A stretch of DNA of 64,000 bases, from the NCBI RefSeq assembly GCF_031822435.1, contig NZ_JAVQLW010000005.1:166501-230500 (forward strand), read 5' to 3'. How positions within the stretch are numbered: position 1 is the first letter of the stretch; each line of letters begins with the position of its first letter. Positions 8,825 to 16,734 of this stretch are shown piece after piece. Below the pieces are notes generated by a model. That model saw only the letters and a program-made list of their open reading frames with translations, searched no databases and was not told the DNA's origin. This DNA is from Paracoccus sp. MBLB3053. Its GTDB lineage: Bacteria; Pseudomonadota; Alphaproteobacteria; Rhodobacterales; Rhodobacteraceae. Position numbers and translations under genes: made by a program.

Positions 8825-9769
8825 GTGACGAACGCATCAAAGGCCCTGCTGATCGCGGCAACCGGCGAAGACCCCGAGCCCTATCGTCAGGATCTGGCCC
8901 GCCGCCTGCCCGGCCTTGCGATCCATGCCGAGGGCGAGGATTACGACCCCGCGACGATCGCCTATGCCCTTTGCTGGAAGCCGACCCCTGGCCTGCTTGC
9001 GAGCTTGCCGGGGCTCGAGGCGATCTTTTCCATGGGGGCGGGGATCGACCATATCCTGGCCGATCCGGAACTGCCCGCGGCGCCGCCGATCGTGCGCCTG
9101 ATGCATGACCGGACCCGCGACCAGATCCGCGACTATGTCGTTCACGCGGTTCTGCACTACTACCGTCAGATGGATGTCGCTGCCCGCCAGCAGGCAGAGA
9201 AGTCATGGAAGTTCCTTCAGATCCGCGACAAACCGAAGCTCAAGGTCGGTATCCTGGGGCTGGGCGAAATGGGCAGCACAGCCGCCCAGGGGCTGAATGC
9301 GCTTGGCTTCACGGTGCTTGGCTGGTCGAGAAGCCCGAAGTCGATCGAGGGCGTGACCAGTTACCATGGCGCGGACGGCCTGGCCGAGATGCTGCCCGAA
9401 GTCAGCTATCTCGTGTCGCTCTTGCCTGCGACTGCCGAAACGGTCGGGGTCCTGAATGCGGGCCTGTTCAACGCCCTGCCGCGCGGGGCCGTGGTCATCA
9501 ATCTGGGCAGGGGTGACCATCTAGTCGCCGAGGACCTGCTGACGGCGCTTGATTCCGGGCAGATCGGTGCCGCGACGCTGGATGTGTTCGCCCCCGAGCC
9601 GATGCCCGAGGACAGCCCCTTCTGGAGCCATCCGGCCGTGCGCGTCACCCCCCATATCGGCAGCGACGGAAACGGGCCGATCATTGCGGATGCCGTCGGC
9701 CTGAACATCGAACGCATGTCGCGCGGTCTCGCGCCCGAACCGATCGGCGATCGCAGCCGTGGATATTGA
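8825..9769 (+). CDS. D-2-hydroxyacid dehydrogenase, GhrA-like (glyoxylate/hydroxypyruvate reductase)
   Basis: A 314-residue NAD(P)-dependent oxidoreductase close in length to GhrA. The Rossmann motif is GILGLGEMG, and the catalytic Arg-Glu-His set lies in VINLGRGDHLV, LDVFAPEPMP and VTPHIGSD. I chose GTG at 8825 because GGAG lies eight bases upstream. An ATG at 8807, overlapping the ATPase stop as ATGA, is the alternative and would add six residues. As part of the amine operon it may reduce a 2-oxoacid or glyoxylate-type product, or regenerate cofactor. The substrate is inference. Confidence 0.88.
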   Translation: MTNASKALLIAATGEDPEPYRQDLARRLPGLAIHAEGEDYDPATIAYALCWKPTPGLLASLPGLEAIFSMGAGIDHILADPELPAAPPIVRLMHDRTRDQIRDYVVHAVLHYYRQMDVAARQQAEKSWKFLQIRDKPKLKVGILGLGEMGSTAAQGLNALGFTVLGWSRSPKSIEGVTSYHGADGLAEMLPEVSYLVSLLPATAETVGVLNAGLFNALPRGAVVINLGRGDHLVAEDLLTALDSGQIGAATLDVFAPEPMPEDSPFWSHPAVRVTPHIGSDGNGPIIADAVGLNIERMSRGLAPEPIGDRSRGY

Positions 9770-9779
9770 GGAGATTTCC

Positions 9780-10133
9780 ATGACCAATCTCATTCGCATC
9801 GACCATCACCCGGCGACCGACCCCGAGCTGGGCTCGCCCCGCCCCGAACGCGTCATCGAGGGGGCGCCGAATTCGCAGTCCTGGGACATGGAGGCAACGC
9901 CAGACGGCAAGGTCACCTGCGGTGTCTGGGAAGTCGCACCGGGGGCATGGAATGTCGTCAAGGACGCATGGGAGCTGATGACCATCATCTCGGGGCGTTC
10001 GGAACTGACCGAGGACGGTGGCGAGACGATCGAACTTGTCCCCGGCGTCAGCGTGGTCATGCGCGCGGGTTTCCGCGGCGTCTGGCGTGTGATCGAACCG
10101 ACCCGCAAGGTCTGGACGATCTACGAGGCGTGA
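9780..10133 (+). CDS. Small cupin protein (DUF861/Cupin_3, ureidoglycine-aminohydrolase-like)
   Basis: A 117-residue single-domain cupin. The C-terminal half (ELMTIISGRSELTEDGG through FRGVWRVIEPTRKVWTIYE) matches the Cupin_3 pattern seen in small proteins often found next to amine or amino-acid catabolic genes. GAGGAG at 9768-9773 supports the ATG at 9780. It is the last gene of the operon that begins at 1130, starting 10 bp after the dehydrogenase. The usual metal-binding histidines of larger cupins are not evident, so a binding or helper role is as likely as catalysis. Confidence 0.85.
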   Translation: MTNLIRIDHHPATDPELGSPRPERVIEGAPNSQSWDMEATPDGKVTCGVWEVAPGAWNVVKDAWELMTIISGRSELTEDGGETIELVPGVSVVMRAGFRGVWRVIEPTRKVWTIYEA

Positions 10134-10137
10134 TATG

Positions 10138-10169
10138 CCCCGGGCGGCCTCTTGATTGGCCGACCGGGG
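10138..10169. terminator. Convergent stem-loop, probable bidirectional terminator
   Basis: CCCCGG (10138-10143) pairs with CCGGGG (10164-10169) and, after one mismatch, CGGCC (10145-10149) pairs with GGCCG (10158-10162) around an 8-base loop. It lies between the cupin stop (10133) and the stop of the convergent YihY gene (10185), where a shared terminator is expected. There is no clear T-run on either side. Confidence 0.6.
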
Positions 10170-10184
10170 AAAGACGGCCACCGC

Positions 10185-11297
10185 TCAGACGCCGCCAGCG
10201 TCGCGCTTGCGCTTGCGCAGGACCTCCCACAGGAGCACACCTGTGAGCAGAAGCAACGGCGACACTCTCGCCGGTTGCGGTTGCGATGAAGATTGCGCGT
10301 CAGGCATGGCACCAGGTACGCCTGCCTCTGCGAAAGCCGGGGGAGGCGTATCCGCCTTGGTCGCGCCACGGCTGCCCATGGGCAAGGGCGAACCGGTCGT
10401 GGTGTCCCGTGCGGTCTGCAGCTCGGTTTCGGCATTCAGCTCGGCCCCGGCAAGAACGACGAATGCCGAAAGCCACAGCCAGGTCAGCAGGATGATGACG
10501 CCGCCAAGGGCCCCATAAGATTCGGTATAGGTTCCGAAATTCTGCACATAGACCGAAAAACCGACCGTTCCGCCGATCCATACCAGGGTGGCCACAACCG
10601 CACCCGGACTGATCCAACCCCAGCGTGCGGGCTCACGCGAAGGACCGAAGCGATAGATCAGAGCAAGTCCGAGCATCGAGGAAAGCCCAAGCACGATCCA
10701 GCTGATCGCCGGCACCGCCCATTCGAACTGCGAGGCGAGCGGCAGGAGGTGGACGATAGAAGGCAGCACGATGGCCAGGGCGAGCGTGGCGAGAAACCCG
10801 AGAAGGATCGCGAGCGTAAGCGCCAGAGCGGTCAGATAGAGGCGGAATATGCCCCTTTTTTCTTCCTCGTCATAGGCAATGTTCAGCCCTTCGATGAGAG
10901 TGAGAACCCCCTTCATCGCGCCATAGATCGCAAGGGCCAGCCCCGAGACGGCGACCAGCCCGCTTCCCGTCCCACTACCCCCCGTGACCGCGACAACCTG
11001 ATTTTCGATGATCGACGCGGCGTCCGGCGGAAGGCTTGCCGACAGTCGGGCAAGCTCGCCTGCGAGATCGGACGGGTCGAGAAAGAAGCCGGAGAGCCCA
11101 ATCAGGGCAGCGATTGCCGGAAAAAGGGCAATCAGCCCGTAAAAGGCAACGCCAGCCGATACCACCGAGACATGGTCCTTCGCAATTTCGCGCCGGACCC
11201 TGAGCAGGATCTGCTTCCAGCCCGGTGGCGGGATGTCCCTTGGCGATCCGGCGCGAAGTCCGGCGGGGCTTGGACCTGACCTTGCTCTGCCTGCCAT
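10185..11297 (-). CDS. YihY/BrkB-family inner-membrane protein
   Basis: A 370-residue multi-spanning membrane protein of the YihY/virulence-factor BrkB family. The core includes VSAGVAFYGLIALFPAIAALIGL and GLNIAYDEEEKRGIFRLYLTAL, with about six helices (roughly residues 45-285). The C-terminal part is low-complexity and ends in a short hydrophobic stretch before RKRKRD. The start at 11297 has AGGAG just upstream; the frame extends 54 codons further without a better start. The function of this family is not settled: it was once called ribonuclease BN, an assignment later withdrawn. It stands alone, convergent with the amine operon. Confidence 0.88.
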   Translation of the reverse strand: MAGRARSGPSPAGLRAGSPRDIPPPGWKQILLRVRREIAKDHVSVVSAGVAFYGLIALFPAIAALIGLSGFFLDPSDLAGELARLSASLPPDAASIIENQVVAVTGGSGTGSGLVAVSGLALAIYGAMKGVLTLIEGLNIAYDEEEKRGIFRLYLTALALTLAILLGFLATLALAIVLPSIVHLLPLASQFEWAVPAISWIVLGLSSMLGLALIYRFGPSREPARWGWISPGAVVATLVWIGGTVGFSVYVQNFGTYTESYGALGGVIILLTWLWLSAFVVLAGAELNAETELQTARDTTTGSPLPMGSRGATKADTPPPAFAEAGVPGAMPDAQSSSQPQPARVSPLLLLTGVLLWEVLRKRKRDAGGV

Positions 11298-11554
11298 TTG
11301 GTCTCCTGACGGTTTGCCTGATCGCACAAGTCCAACCGTGCACAAGGTATCTGGGTTCCGGAAAGCGCGTCGCGTCTTCGAGCCGGGCGACGGGCGCGGC
11401 TGATTATGACGGGTTGTCCGCTCTGCTCGATTTGTCCCTCGATCTGCCTGCCGTTTCATCCTCAGGCTGTTTGTCTGGCGGCCCGCATTGTTTTCGGGCC
11501 GTCACGGGACGGTTGTCTGACTAGCCTAGAGAGAACCGAGTCGAGGGATTCGCC

Positions 11555-11701
11555 ATGCTGATTTTGCGCGAAAAGAAGGCCCTGTTGATCGGCCCGGCAG
11601 ATCGCGCCCGCAAGCTGCCGGGTGCCGACATGCCCGACCATGCGCAGCATTCGCTCGGCGATGCGCTTGGCTTCCACGACGGATCATCCAGCCTTGCCTG
11701 A
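11555..11701 (+). CDS. Possible 48-residue leader ORF upstream of the DUF3141 gene
   Basis: ATG at 11555 follows GAGGG by seven bases. The frame encodes 48 residues (MLILREKKALLIGPADRARK... ending GSSSLA) and stops with a TGA that is fused to the GAGGAG of the next gene, only 13 bp before its ATG. That layout suggests translational coupling. There is no recognisable domain. It lies in the 417-bp space between the divergent YihY start and the DUF3141 start, which is otherwise gene-free. It could still be chance; conservation in relatives would decide. Confidence 0.35.
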   Translation: MLILREKKALLIGPADRARKLPGADMPDHAQHSLGDALGFHDGSSSLA

Positions 11702-11714
11702 GGAGTCTCGCGAC

Positions 11715-14243
11715 ATGGCAAATATATTCGAAATCGTCGAAACCGATCACGCGTCCATGCTCGACTATCTTCAGCGCGATGCCGTTGCCAGCCTGCAGGA
11801 CGGTCTTGTGCGGCTGCGGTCCGAAATCGCGGCGCAGAGCGAAACGGCCGAGGTGATGTCGACCGCCGCCTCTCGCCATGCCCAGCGGATCGTCGAAACC
11901 CATTCGCAGCGCGGTCAGCGTCTGATCGACGCGGCCCAGGCCCTTGTCGAGGGGCTGACCAGATTTCATGCGGAACACAGGCTGCTTGACGCCATGCAGG
12001 AATACGGACGCGACGCGGCCGAACGCGCCATTCTGACGGCCGACACGCTGCGCAAGCGCGGAGACATCTTTCTGGACCATGAGGCGGCGGGTTGCCCACC
12101 GGTGCTCGTCTACGACTACGAAGTCGTGATGGAGGGGCGCGACCTTCCCTATCCGTGCAATTACACGCTTCTGAAGATCCTGCCCCCTGAGGGCGTCACC
12201 ATCGATGACGAAAACCGGCCCTATATCATCATTGATCCCAGGGCGGGGCATGGTCCGGGCATCGGCGGGTTCAAGACCGACAGCCAGGTCGGCGTCGCGC
12301 TGCAAGCGGGTCATCCGGTCTATTTCGTGTCCTTCCGTTCCCGTCCGGAGCCGGATCAGTATCTGGCCTATGTCACCCGCGCCGAGGCGGCATTCGTACG
12401 CGAAGTGATGCGGCTTCATCCGGCGGCGCAAAAACCCGTCATCACGGGGAACTGCCAGGGGGGATGGGCAGCGTTGCTGGTTGCGGCAGCCAATCCGGAT
12501 CTGACTGGGCCGCTGGTCATCAATGGCGCGCCGGTATCGCCCTGGTCGGGCAAGGTCGGGCAGGACCCGATGCGCTATAATGGCGGGGTTCTGGGCGGGA
12601 CCTGGGTTGCCATGTTCCTGTCCGATCTTGGCGGCGGACTTTTCGATGGCGCGAATCTCGTGCAGAATTTCGAGACGCTGAACCCCGGCCGCACGCTGTT
12701 TCGCAAATATACCGACCTGTTTCGCGACATCGACAACGGCGACCTGACCTTTCTGGAGTTCGAGAAATGGTGGGGCGGGTTCTTCATGCTGACCGAGCCA
12801 GAGATCCACTGGATCGTCGAGCAGCTTTTCGTCGGCAACCGGCTCGCGAAGAACGAGGCACGGCTGGAGCCCGGCAGGCCCGTGGATCTCAAGGCGATCC
12901 GCGCGCCGATCATCGTCTTTGCCAGCCATGGCGACAATATCACGCCTCCGCAGCAAGCGCTCAACTGGATTGCGGAAACCTATGCGGATGCGCAGGAAAT
13001 CCGCATTCGCGGCCAGCGCATCGTCTACATGGTGCATGAACAGGTGGGCCATCTGGGAATTTTCGTGTCCTCGAAGGTGGCGCGACGGGAACATGCCGAA
13101 ATGGCCTCGACGCTGCAAACCATCGAGGCGCTGGCCCCTGGGCTCTATGAAATGCAGATCGAGGATATCGAGGAGAAAGGCGGCAAGACCGTCTTTACCG
13201 TCAGCTTCGCCGAACGCAGGATGGAGGATATCATCGCGCTTGATGACGGTTGGGCCGATGAAAGGCCTTTCGCGGCAGTGGCCCGCAGTTCGGAGGTGCA
13301 GGCCCAGCTTTACGACGCGCTTGCCCGGCCATTCGTCAAGGCCGCCGTTTCCGGAACGAGCGCCGAGCTGTCCCGTGCCATGCACCCCAAGAGGATGGAA
13401 CGCGCGGTCGTCTCGTCCCGCAACCCGCTGATGCAGCAGGTCGAGGCCGCCGCCGAGAAGGTCAGGAGTGATCGTCACAAGGCCGCGCCGGAAAATCCCT
13501 TTCTCGCGGCCGAGGCCCTTTGGGTCGACGGGGTCGAACAGATGATCGACCTTTGGCGCGATACGCGCGACATGATGCAGGAACTGACCTTTTTCGGTAT
13601 CTGGGGAACACCATGGGCGCGGGCTTTCGGCAGGACGCATGAGGCACGCCGGACGCTCAAGAACACCGATGAGCTGAGAGCTTTGCCCGAGGTCGCTGCC
13701 GCGCTTGGCAACATCGGCCGAGGCGGATTTGCCGAAGGGGTCATCCGGATGCTCGTGCTTCTGGCCGAAAACCGCAAGGGCGTCCGCCGCGATCGACTGG
13801 AGCGCTCGGCAAGGGTATTGACGCGGGACGAGCCCTTCCGCTCGCTGGGGGCCGAAGATCGCGCCAGGATCATTCATGAACAGACGCTGATCGCAACCTA
13901 CGAAACCGACCTTGCGATCGCGACCCTGCCGGACTTGCTGACCGGCAGGGACCAACGGGCAATGGCGTTAAAGGTTGTGCGCTATGTCCTGGGATCGACC
14001 GCCGAAATGTCTTCCGAGACGGCGCAACTGTTGCAGCGCTTCCATGGGGTCCTGGATCAGCCCCATGTCGCGGGCGAGGTGAGCGAGGACCCGCTTGATG
14101 CGGGAAGCGCGCCCACGGCAGGCCTGGCGGCGAATGACGAGACGGCAGGCGCCTTGCATGTCGTTCTGAACGAACCCGACGCGCCGCCCCTCGTGGCGGC
14201 GGGCGCGACCGGGCACATGAGCGAGGGTTCAACATGCACCTGA
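11715..14243 (+). CDS. DUF3141 protein, PhaC-like alpha/beta hydrolase
   Basis: An 842-residue protein of the DUF3141 family, often labelled 3-hydroxyalkanoate synthetase. A helical N-terminal part (about 1-120) is followed by an alpha/beta-hydrolase core. The nucleophile box is GNCQGGWA with Cys where PhaC has its catalytic Cys. The acid is likely in SHGDNITPP and the His in QVGHLGIFVS, so a Cys-Asp-His triad can be read. A long alpha-helical C-terminal part follows (about 480-842). GAGGAG precedes ATG 11715. It overlaps the MaoC-Pta gene by 10 bp, tying it to acyl-CoA or acyl-phosphate metabolism. Its substrate is not established, and it is longer than ordinary PhaC proteins. Confidence 0.87.
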   Translation: MANIFEIVETDHASMLDYLQRDAVASLQDGLVRLRSEIAAQSETAEVMSTAASRHAQRIVETHSQRGQRLIDAAQALVEGLTRFHAEHRLLDAMQEYGRDAAERAILTADTLRKRGDIFLDHEAAGCPPVLVYDYEVVMEGRDLPYPCNYTLLKILPPEGVTIDDENRPYIIIDPRAGHGPGIGGFKTDSQVGVALQAGHPVYFVSFRSRPEPDQYLAYVTRAEAAFVREVMRLHPAAQKPVITGNCQGGWAALLVAAANPDLTGPLVINGAPVSPWSGKVGQDPMRYNGGVLGGTWVAMFLSDLGGGLFDGANLVQNFETLNPGRTLFRKYTDLFRDIDNGDLTFLEFEKWWGGFFMLTEPEIHWIVEQLFVGNRLAKNEARLEPGRPVDLKAIRAPIIVFASHGDNITPPQQALNWIAETYADAQEIRIRGQRIVYMVHEQVGHLGIFVSSKVARREHAEMASTLQTIEALAPGLYEMQIEDIEEKGGKTVFTVSFAERRMEDIIALDDGWADERPFAAVARSSEVQAQLYDALARPFVKAAVSGTSAELSRAMHPKRMERAVVSSRNPLMQQVEAAAEKVRSDRHKAAPENPFLAAEALWVDGVEQMIDLWRDTRDMMQELTFFGIWGTPWARAFGRTHEARRTLKNTDELRALPEVAAALGNIGRGGFAEGVIRMLVLLAENRKGVRRDRLERSARVLTRDEPFRSLGAEDRARIIHEQTLIATYETDLAIATLPDLLTGRDQRAMALKVVRYVLGSTAEMSSETAQLLQRFHGVLDQPHVAGEVSEDPLDAGSAPTAGLAANDETAGALHVVLNEPDAPPLVAAGATGHMSEGSTCT

Positions 14244-15619
14244 CCAACCGAACCCTGTCCGAGATCATGCCGAATGACACTGCCGAATTGCGCCGGCTGG
14301 TCACGCCAGACGATCTTTATGTCTTTGCGGCAGCATCGGGGAATTACAACCCGATCTCGCTGCCCGAAATCGACGTGGACGGAGATGGCAAGGCCGAGAA
14401 CGTCGCGCCGGGGATGTTCATCGCCTCGATGATCTCGGCCGTGCTCGGGACCTTGCTGCCGGGGCCCGGAACGCTTTATCGCAGCCAGACGCTGAATTTC
14501 CACGACCGCGCCCATGCCGGAGACGAGCTTTTATGCGAGGTGCGGGTCATCGAGAAGCATGGCGACGGCACGGTCAGTATCGAGACGCGAGTCACTCGCC
14601 CCGTCGATGGGGCGCTGATCGTTTCGGGCATGGCGCAGGTCACCGCTCCGCAGCGCAAGTTCGATCGCGACGATATCGAGGTTCCGGGGCTGCTGGTCCA
14701 GCGTCACCGGCATTTCGAATCCTTGGTGGAGCGCGCGCGCCGGCTGCCGCCTTTGCCCGTCGCCGTTGTCTGCGCCGATGATCCCAAATCGCTGGGCGGC
14801 GCCTTGCTGGCCGCGCGTGAAGGGTTGATCCGCCCGCTGCTGGTCGGAAATGAGCAGGCGACCCGGGACGTGGCGGCGCAGATGGGATCCGATCTGACCG
14901 GATGCGAACTGATTGATGTGTCGGGCGATCAGATGGCGGCGGCGCAGGCCTGCAAGCTCGTGCATGAAGGGCGGGCCGCCGCAGTGATGAAGGGCCATCT
15001 GCATACCGATGACCTGTTGAAGCCGATGCTTGACAAGGCGGGAGGGCTGCGCGTCGGGCGAAGGTTCACCCATGTTTTCGTCATGGACGTTCCGGGTCGG
15101 CCCGAACCTGTCATGGTCACCGATGCGGCGATCAATATCGCGCCGGATCTGGCCACCAAGGTCGACATCACGCAAAACGCCATCGATCTTGCCCGGTCGC
15201 TGGGGATGGAGCCGAGGGTCGGGGTGCTTTCCGCGGTCGAGACCGTCAATCCGGCCATCCAGTCCTCGATCGACGCGGCGCTCCTGTCGAAGATGGCCGA
15301 CCGCGGTCAGATCACGGGCGGTCTGGTCGAGGGGCCATTGGCCATGGACAATGCCGTCGACCTGGGCGCCGCGCGCACCAAGGGGCTGAAGGGCGGGGTC
15401 GCCGGGCAGGCGAACATCCTGGTCGTGCCGGGCATCGATTCAGGGAACATGCTTGCCAAGCAGCTTTCCTTCGTCAGCCATGCCGAAGGCGCGGGCCTGG
15501 TCCTGGGCGCGAGCGTTCCCGTCATTCTCAATTCGCGGTCAGACAGCCCCATGTCGCGCCTTGCCTCATGCGCAGTTGCCGTGCTCCACCACGTCTTCAA
15601 GGGCGGACGGGCCGGGTAA
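14234..15619 (+). CDS. MaoC-like hydratase / phosphate acetyl(butyryl)transferase fusion
   Basis: A 461-residue two-domain enzyme. Residues about 15-140 form a MaoC-type hot-dog domain (VAPGMFIASMISAVLG ... FHDRAHAGDELLCEVRV). Residues about 155-461 form a phosphotransacetylase/phosphotransbutyrylase domain (AAREGLIRPLLVGNE, AAAVMKGHLHTDDLLKP, VTDAAINIAPDL, GKQLSFVSHAEGAGLVLGA-like end). Together they suggest hydration/dehydration of an enoyl-CoA and exchange of an acyl group between CoA and phosphate. It overlaps the DUF3141 gene by 10 bp. In many relatives an acetate kinase gene follows; here the next gene is on the opposite strand. Confidence 0.9.
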   Translation: MHLTNRTLSEIMPNDTAELRRLVTPDDLYVFAAASGNYNPISLPEIDVDGDGKAENVAPGMFIASMISAVLGTLLPGPGTLYRSQTLNFHDRAHAGDELLCEVRVIEKHGDGTVSIETRVTRPVDGALIVSGMAQVTAPQRKFDRDDIEVPGLLVQRHRHFESLVERARRLPPLPVAVVCADDPKSLGGALLAAREGLIRPLLVGNEQATRDVAAQMGSDLTGCELIDVSGDQMAAAQACKLVHEGRAAAVMKGHLHTDDLLKPMLDKAGGLRVGRRFTHVFVMDVPGRPEPVMVTDAAINIAPDLATKVDITQNAIDLARSLGMEPRVGVLSAVETVNPAIQSSIDAALLSKMADRGQITGGLVEGPLAMDNAVDLGAARTKGLKGGVAGQANILVVPGIDSGNMLAKQLSFVSHAEGAGLVLGASVPVILNSRSDSPMSRLASCAVAVLHHVFKGGRAG

Positions 15620-15624
15620 GCCGA

Positions 15625-15657
15625 GGGGCAAGACGTCGCCCCGCACCGAAAGGGGCG
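15625..15657. terminator. GC-rich stem-loops in a convergent gap
   Basis: GGGGC (15625-15629) can pair with GCCCC (15638-15642), and alternatively CGCCCC (15637-15642) with GGGGCG (15652-15657). The pair of competing hairpins lies just after the MaoC-Pta stop and before the stop of the convergent HAD gene. There is no T-run, so termination is a guess from position. Confidence 0.35.
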
Positions 15658-15730
15658 CTCCCTTCGGGCAGGTCTGCGCATTCGCAAGACCAAAGTGAAT
15701 CGCCTTGGGCAGATCCGGCAACTTGCCGTT

Positions 15731-16177
15731 TCAGAATTCGCCCGGGGCACATTGCAGGCAGGTCAGACCCGCTTCGCGCCAGAATGCCACCACCGACGAT
15801 CGGTCATCGACCACGAGCCATGGCTGGAACCCGTCCGAGCGGATGCGCTCGAGGGCGCTTGCCTTGACGGCGGGATCGGGCAGGGCATCTTCGTCATCCC
15901 GGCGCAGATAAATCGCGTCGAAGGGGATGTTTTCCTGCCGCAGCCATGCCGCCGTCTGGTTTTCCCAGCCTTCTGGTCGCCCCGAGCAGATCACGATCTG
16001 CTCGCCCTGCGCCTTGAGGTGGCGCAGCAGGCGCACGATCGGTTCAATCGCCGGGGTGCTTGCCATTTCGCGATGAAACTCGTCCCAGAACTTTTCGACA
16101 CCGTGGACCAGATGTCCGAGCCGTTCCGCGTCGAAATGGGCAAGTGTCCCATCCACATCGAAAATCACACAATTCAT
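15731..16177 (-). CDS. HAD-superfamily phosphatase
   Basis: A 148-residue minimal HAD hydrolase without a large cap domain. Motif I is FDVDGT (Asp7 and Asp9), motif II lies in VICSGRPEG, and motif IV is WLVVDDR. Size and layout recall the phosphatase domain of polynucleotide kinase and other small phosphomonoesterases. It is the last gene of the six-gene minus-strand operon and its ATG overlaps the histidine-phosphatase stop by 4 bp. In that setting it probably removes phosphate from a small imported or processed compound in the cytoplasm. The substrate is unknown. Confidence 0.87.
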   Translation of the reverse strand: MNCVIFDVDGTLAHFDAERLGHLVHGVEKFWDEFHREMASTPAIEPIVRLLRHLKAQGEQIVICSGRPEGWENQTAAWLRQENIPFDAIYLRRDDEDALPDPAVKASALERIRSDGFQPWLVVDDRSSVVAFWREAGLTCLQCAPGEF

Positions 16178-16734
16178 GCTTGTTCCCTTGCGGCGAAGAA
16201 TGGCCGTTCCACCCAGCCCTGAGCGGTTGGCTGAAAGATGATCGGCGTCGTGTTCGGGGCTGACGGGCCGTCGAACGGGGTTCCGATAAGCGCGCGGGTC
16301 GCGCGTATCACGCCGGAATGAGACACGATGACAGGCAAGGACTTACCCGCCATCTGAATGCAATGGCCAAGAGCGATCGCGACCCGATCGAGCATCGCCG
16401 ACCAGCTTTCGCCCTGATCGGGCGTGGCGGTGCGTGGCGGAAGCTCGGCAAGCGGCCGACCGTCATGAACGCCCCAATCCCGCTCGCGCAATTCCTCGAT
16501 GATCCGGGGAGGAATCGCGGGAAAGCCCAGTTCAGCCGTCACGCGCGCCCGTCCCTGCGGGCTAGCGAAAACTGCGATATCGTCGGGCCAGTCGAGGGTA
16601 GCGAGCCGTGCGGCGTCGGAGCGGCCCTGTTCTGTCAAGACCGTTTCGAGACGACCCGAGATGATCCCGTCCCGGTTGGCTTCGGTCTGGCCGTGGCGGA
16701 TCAGGCAAAAGGGCGATCTGGGCAGGAGGGTCAC
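16174..16734 (-). CDS. Histidine phosphatase (phosphoglycerate-mutase-like)
   Basis: A 186-residue branch-1 histidine phosphatase. The phospho-acceptor motif LIRHGQTEAN places the catalytic His at residue 14, and the second catalytic His is in VIVSHSGVIRA. ELRERDWG supplies the conserved Glu region. It overlaps both neighbours by 4 bp (ATGA junctions), so it is co-translated with the MBL-fold hydrolase and the HAD phosphatase. Small phosphatases of this type act on sugar phosphates and similar esters. Two phosphatases in one transport operon is the main clue that the cargo carries phosphate. Confidence 0.88.
   Translation of the reverse strand: MTLLPRSPFCLIRHGQTEANRDGIISGRLETVLTEQGRSDAARLATLDWPDDIAVFASPQGRARVTAELGFPAIPPRIIEELRERDWGVHDGRPLAELPPRTATPDQGESWSAMLDRVAIALGHCIQMAGKSLPVIVSHSGVIRATRALIGTPFDGPSAPNTTPIIFQPTAQGWVERPFFAAREQA

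Noticed and set aside
11526..13955. 809-codon open frame on the minus strand
   Set aside because: It is fully antisense to the DUF3141 gene, which has a family match, an active-site box and a ribosome binding site. The long open frame follows from high GC content.
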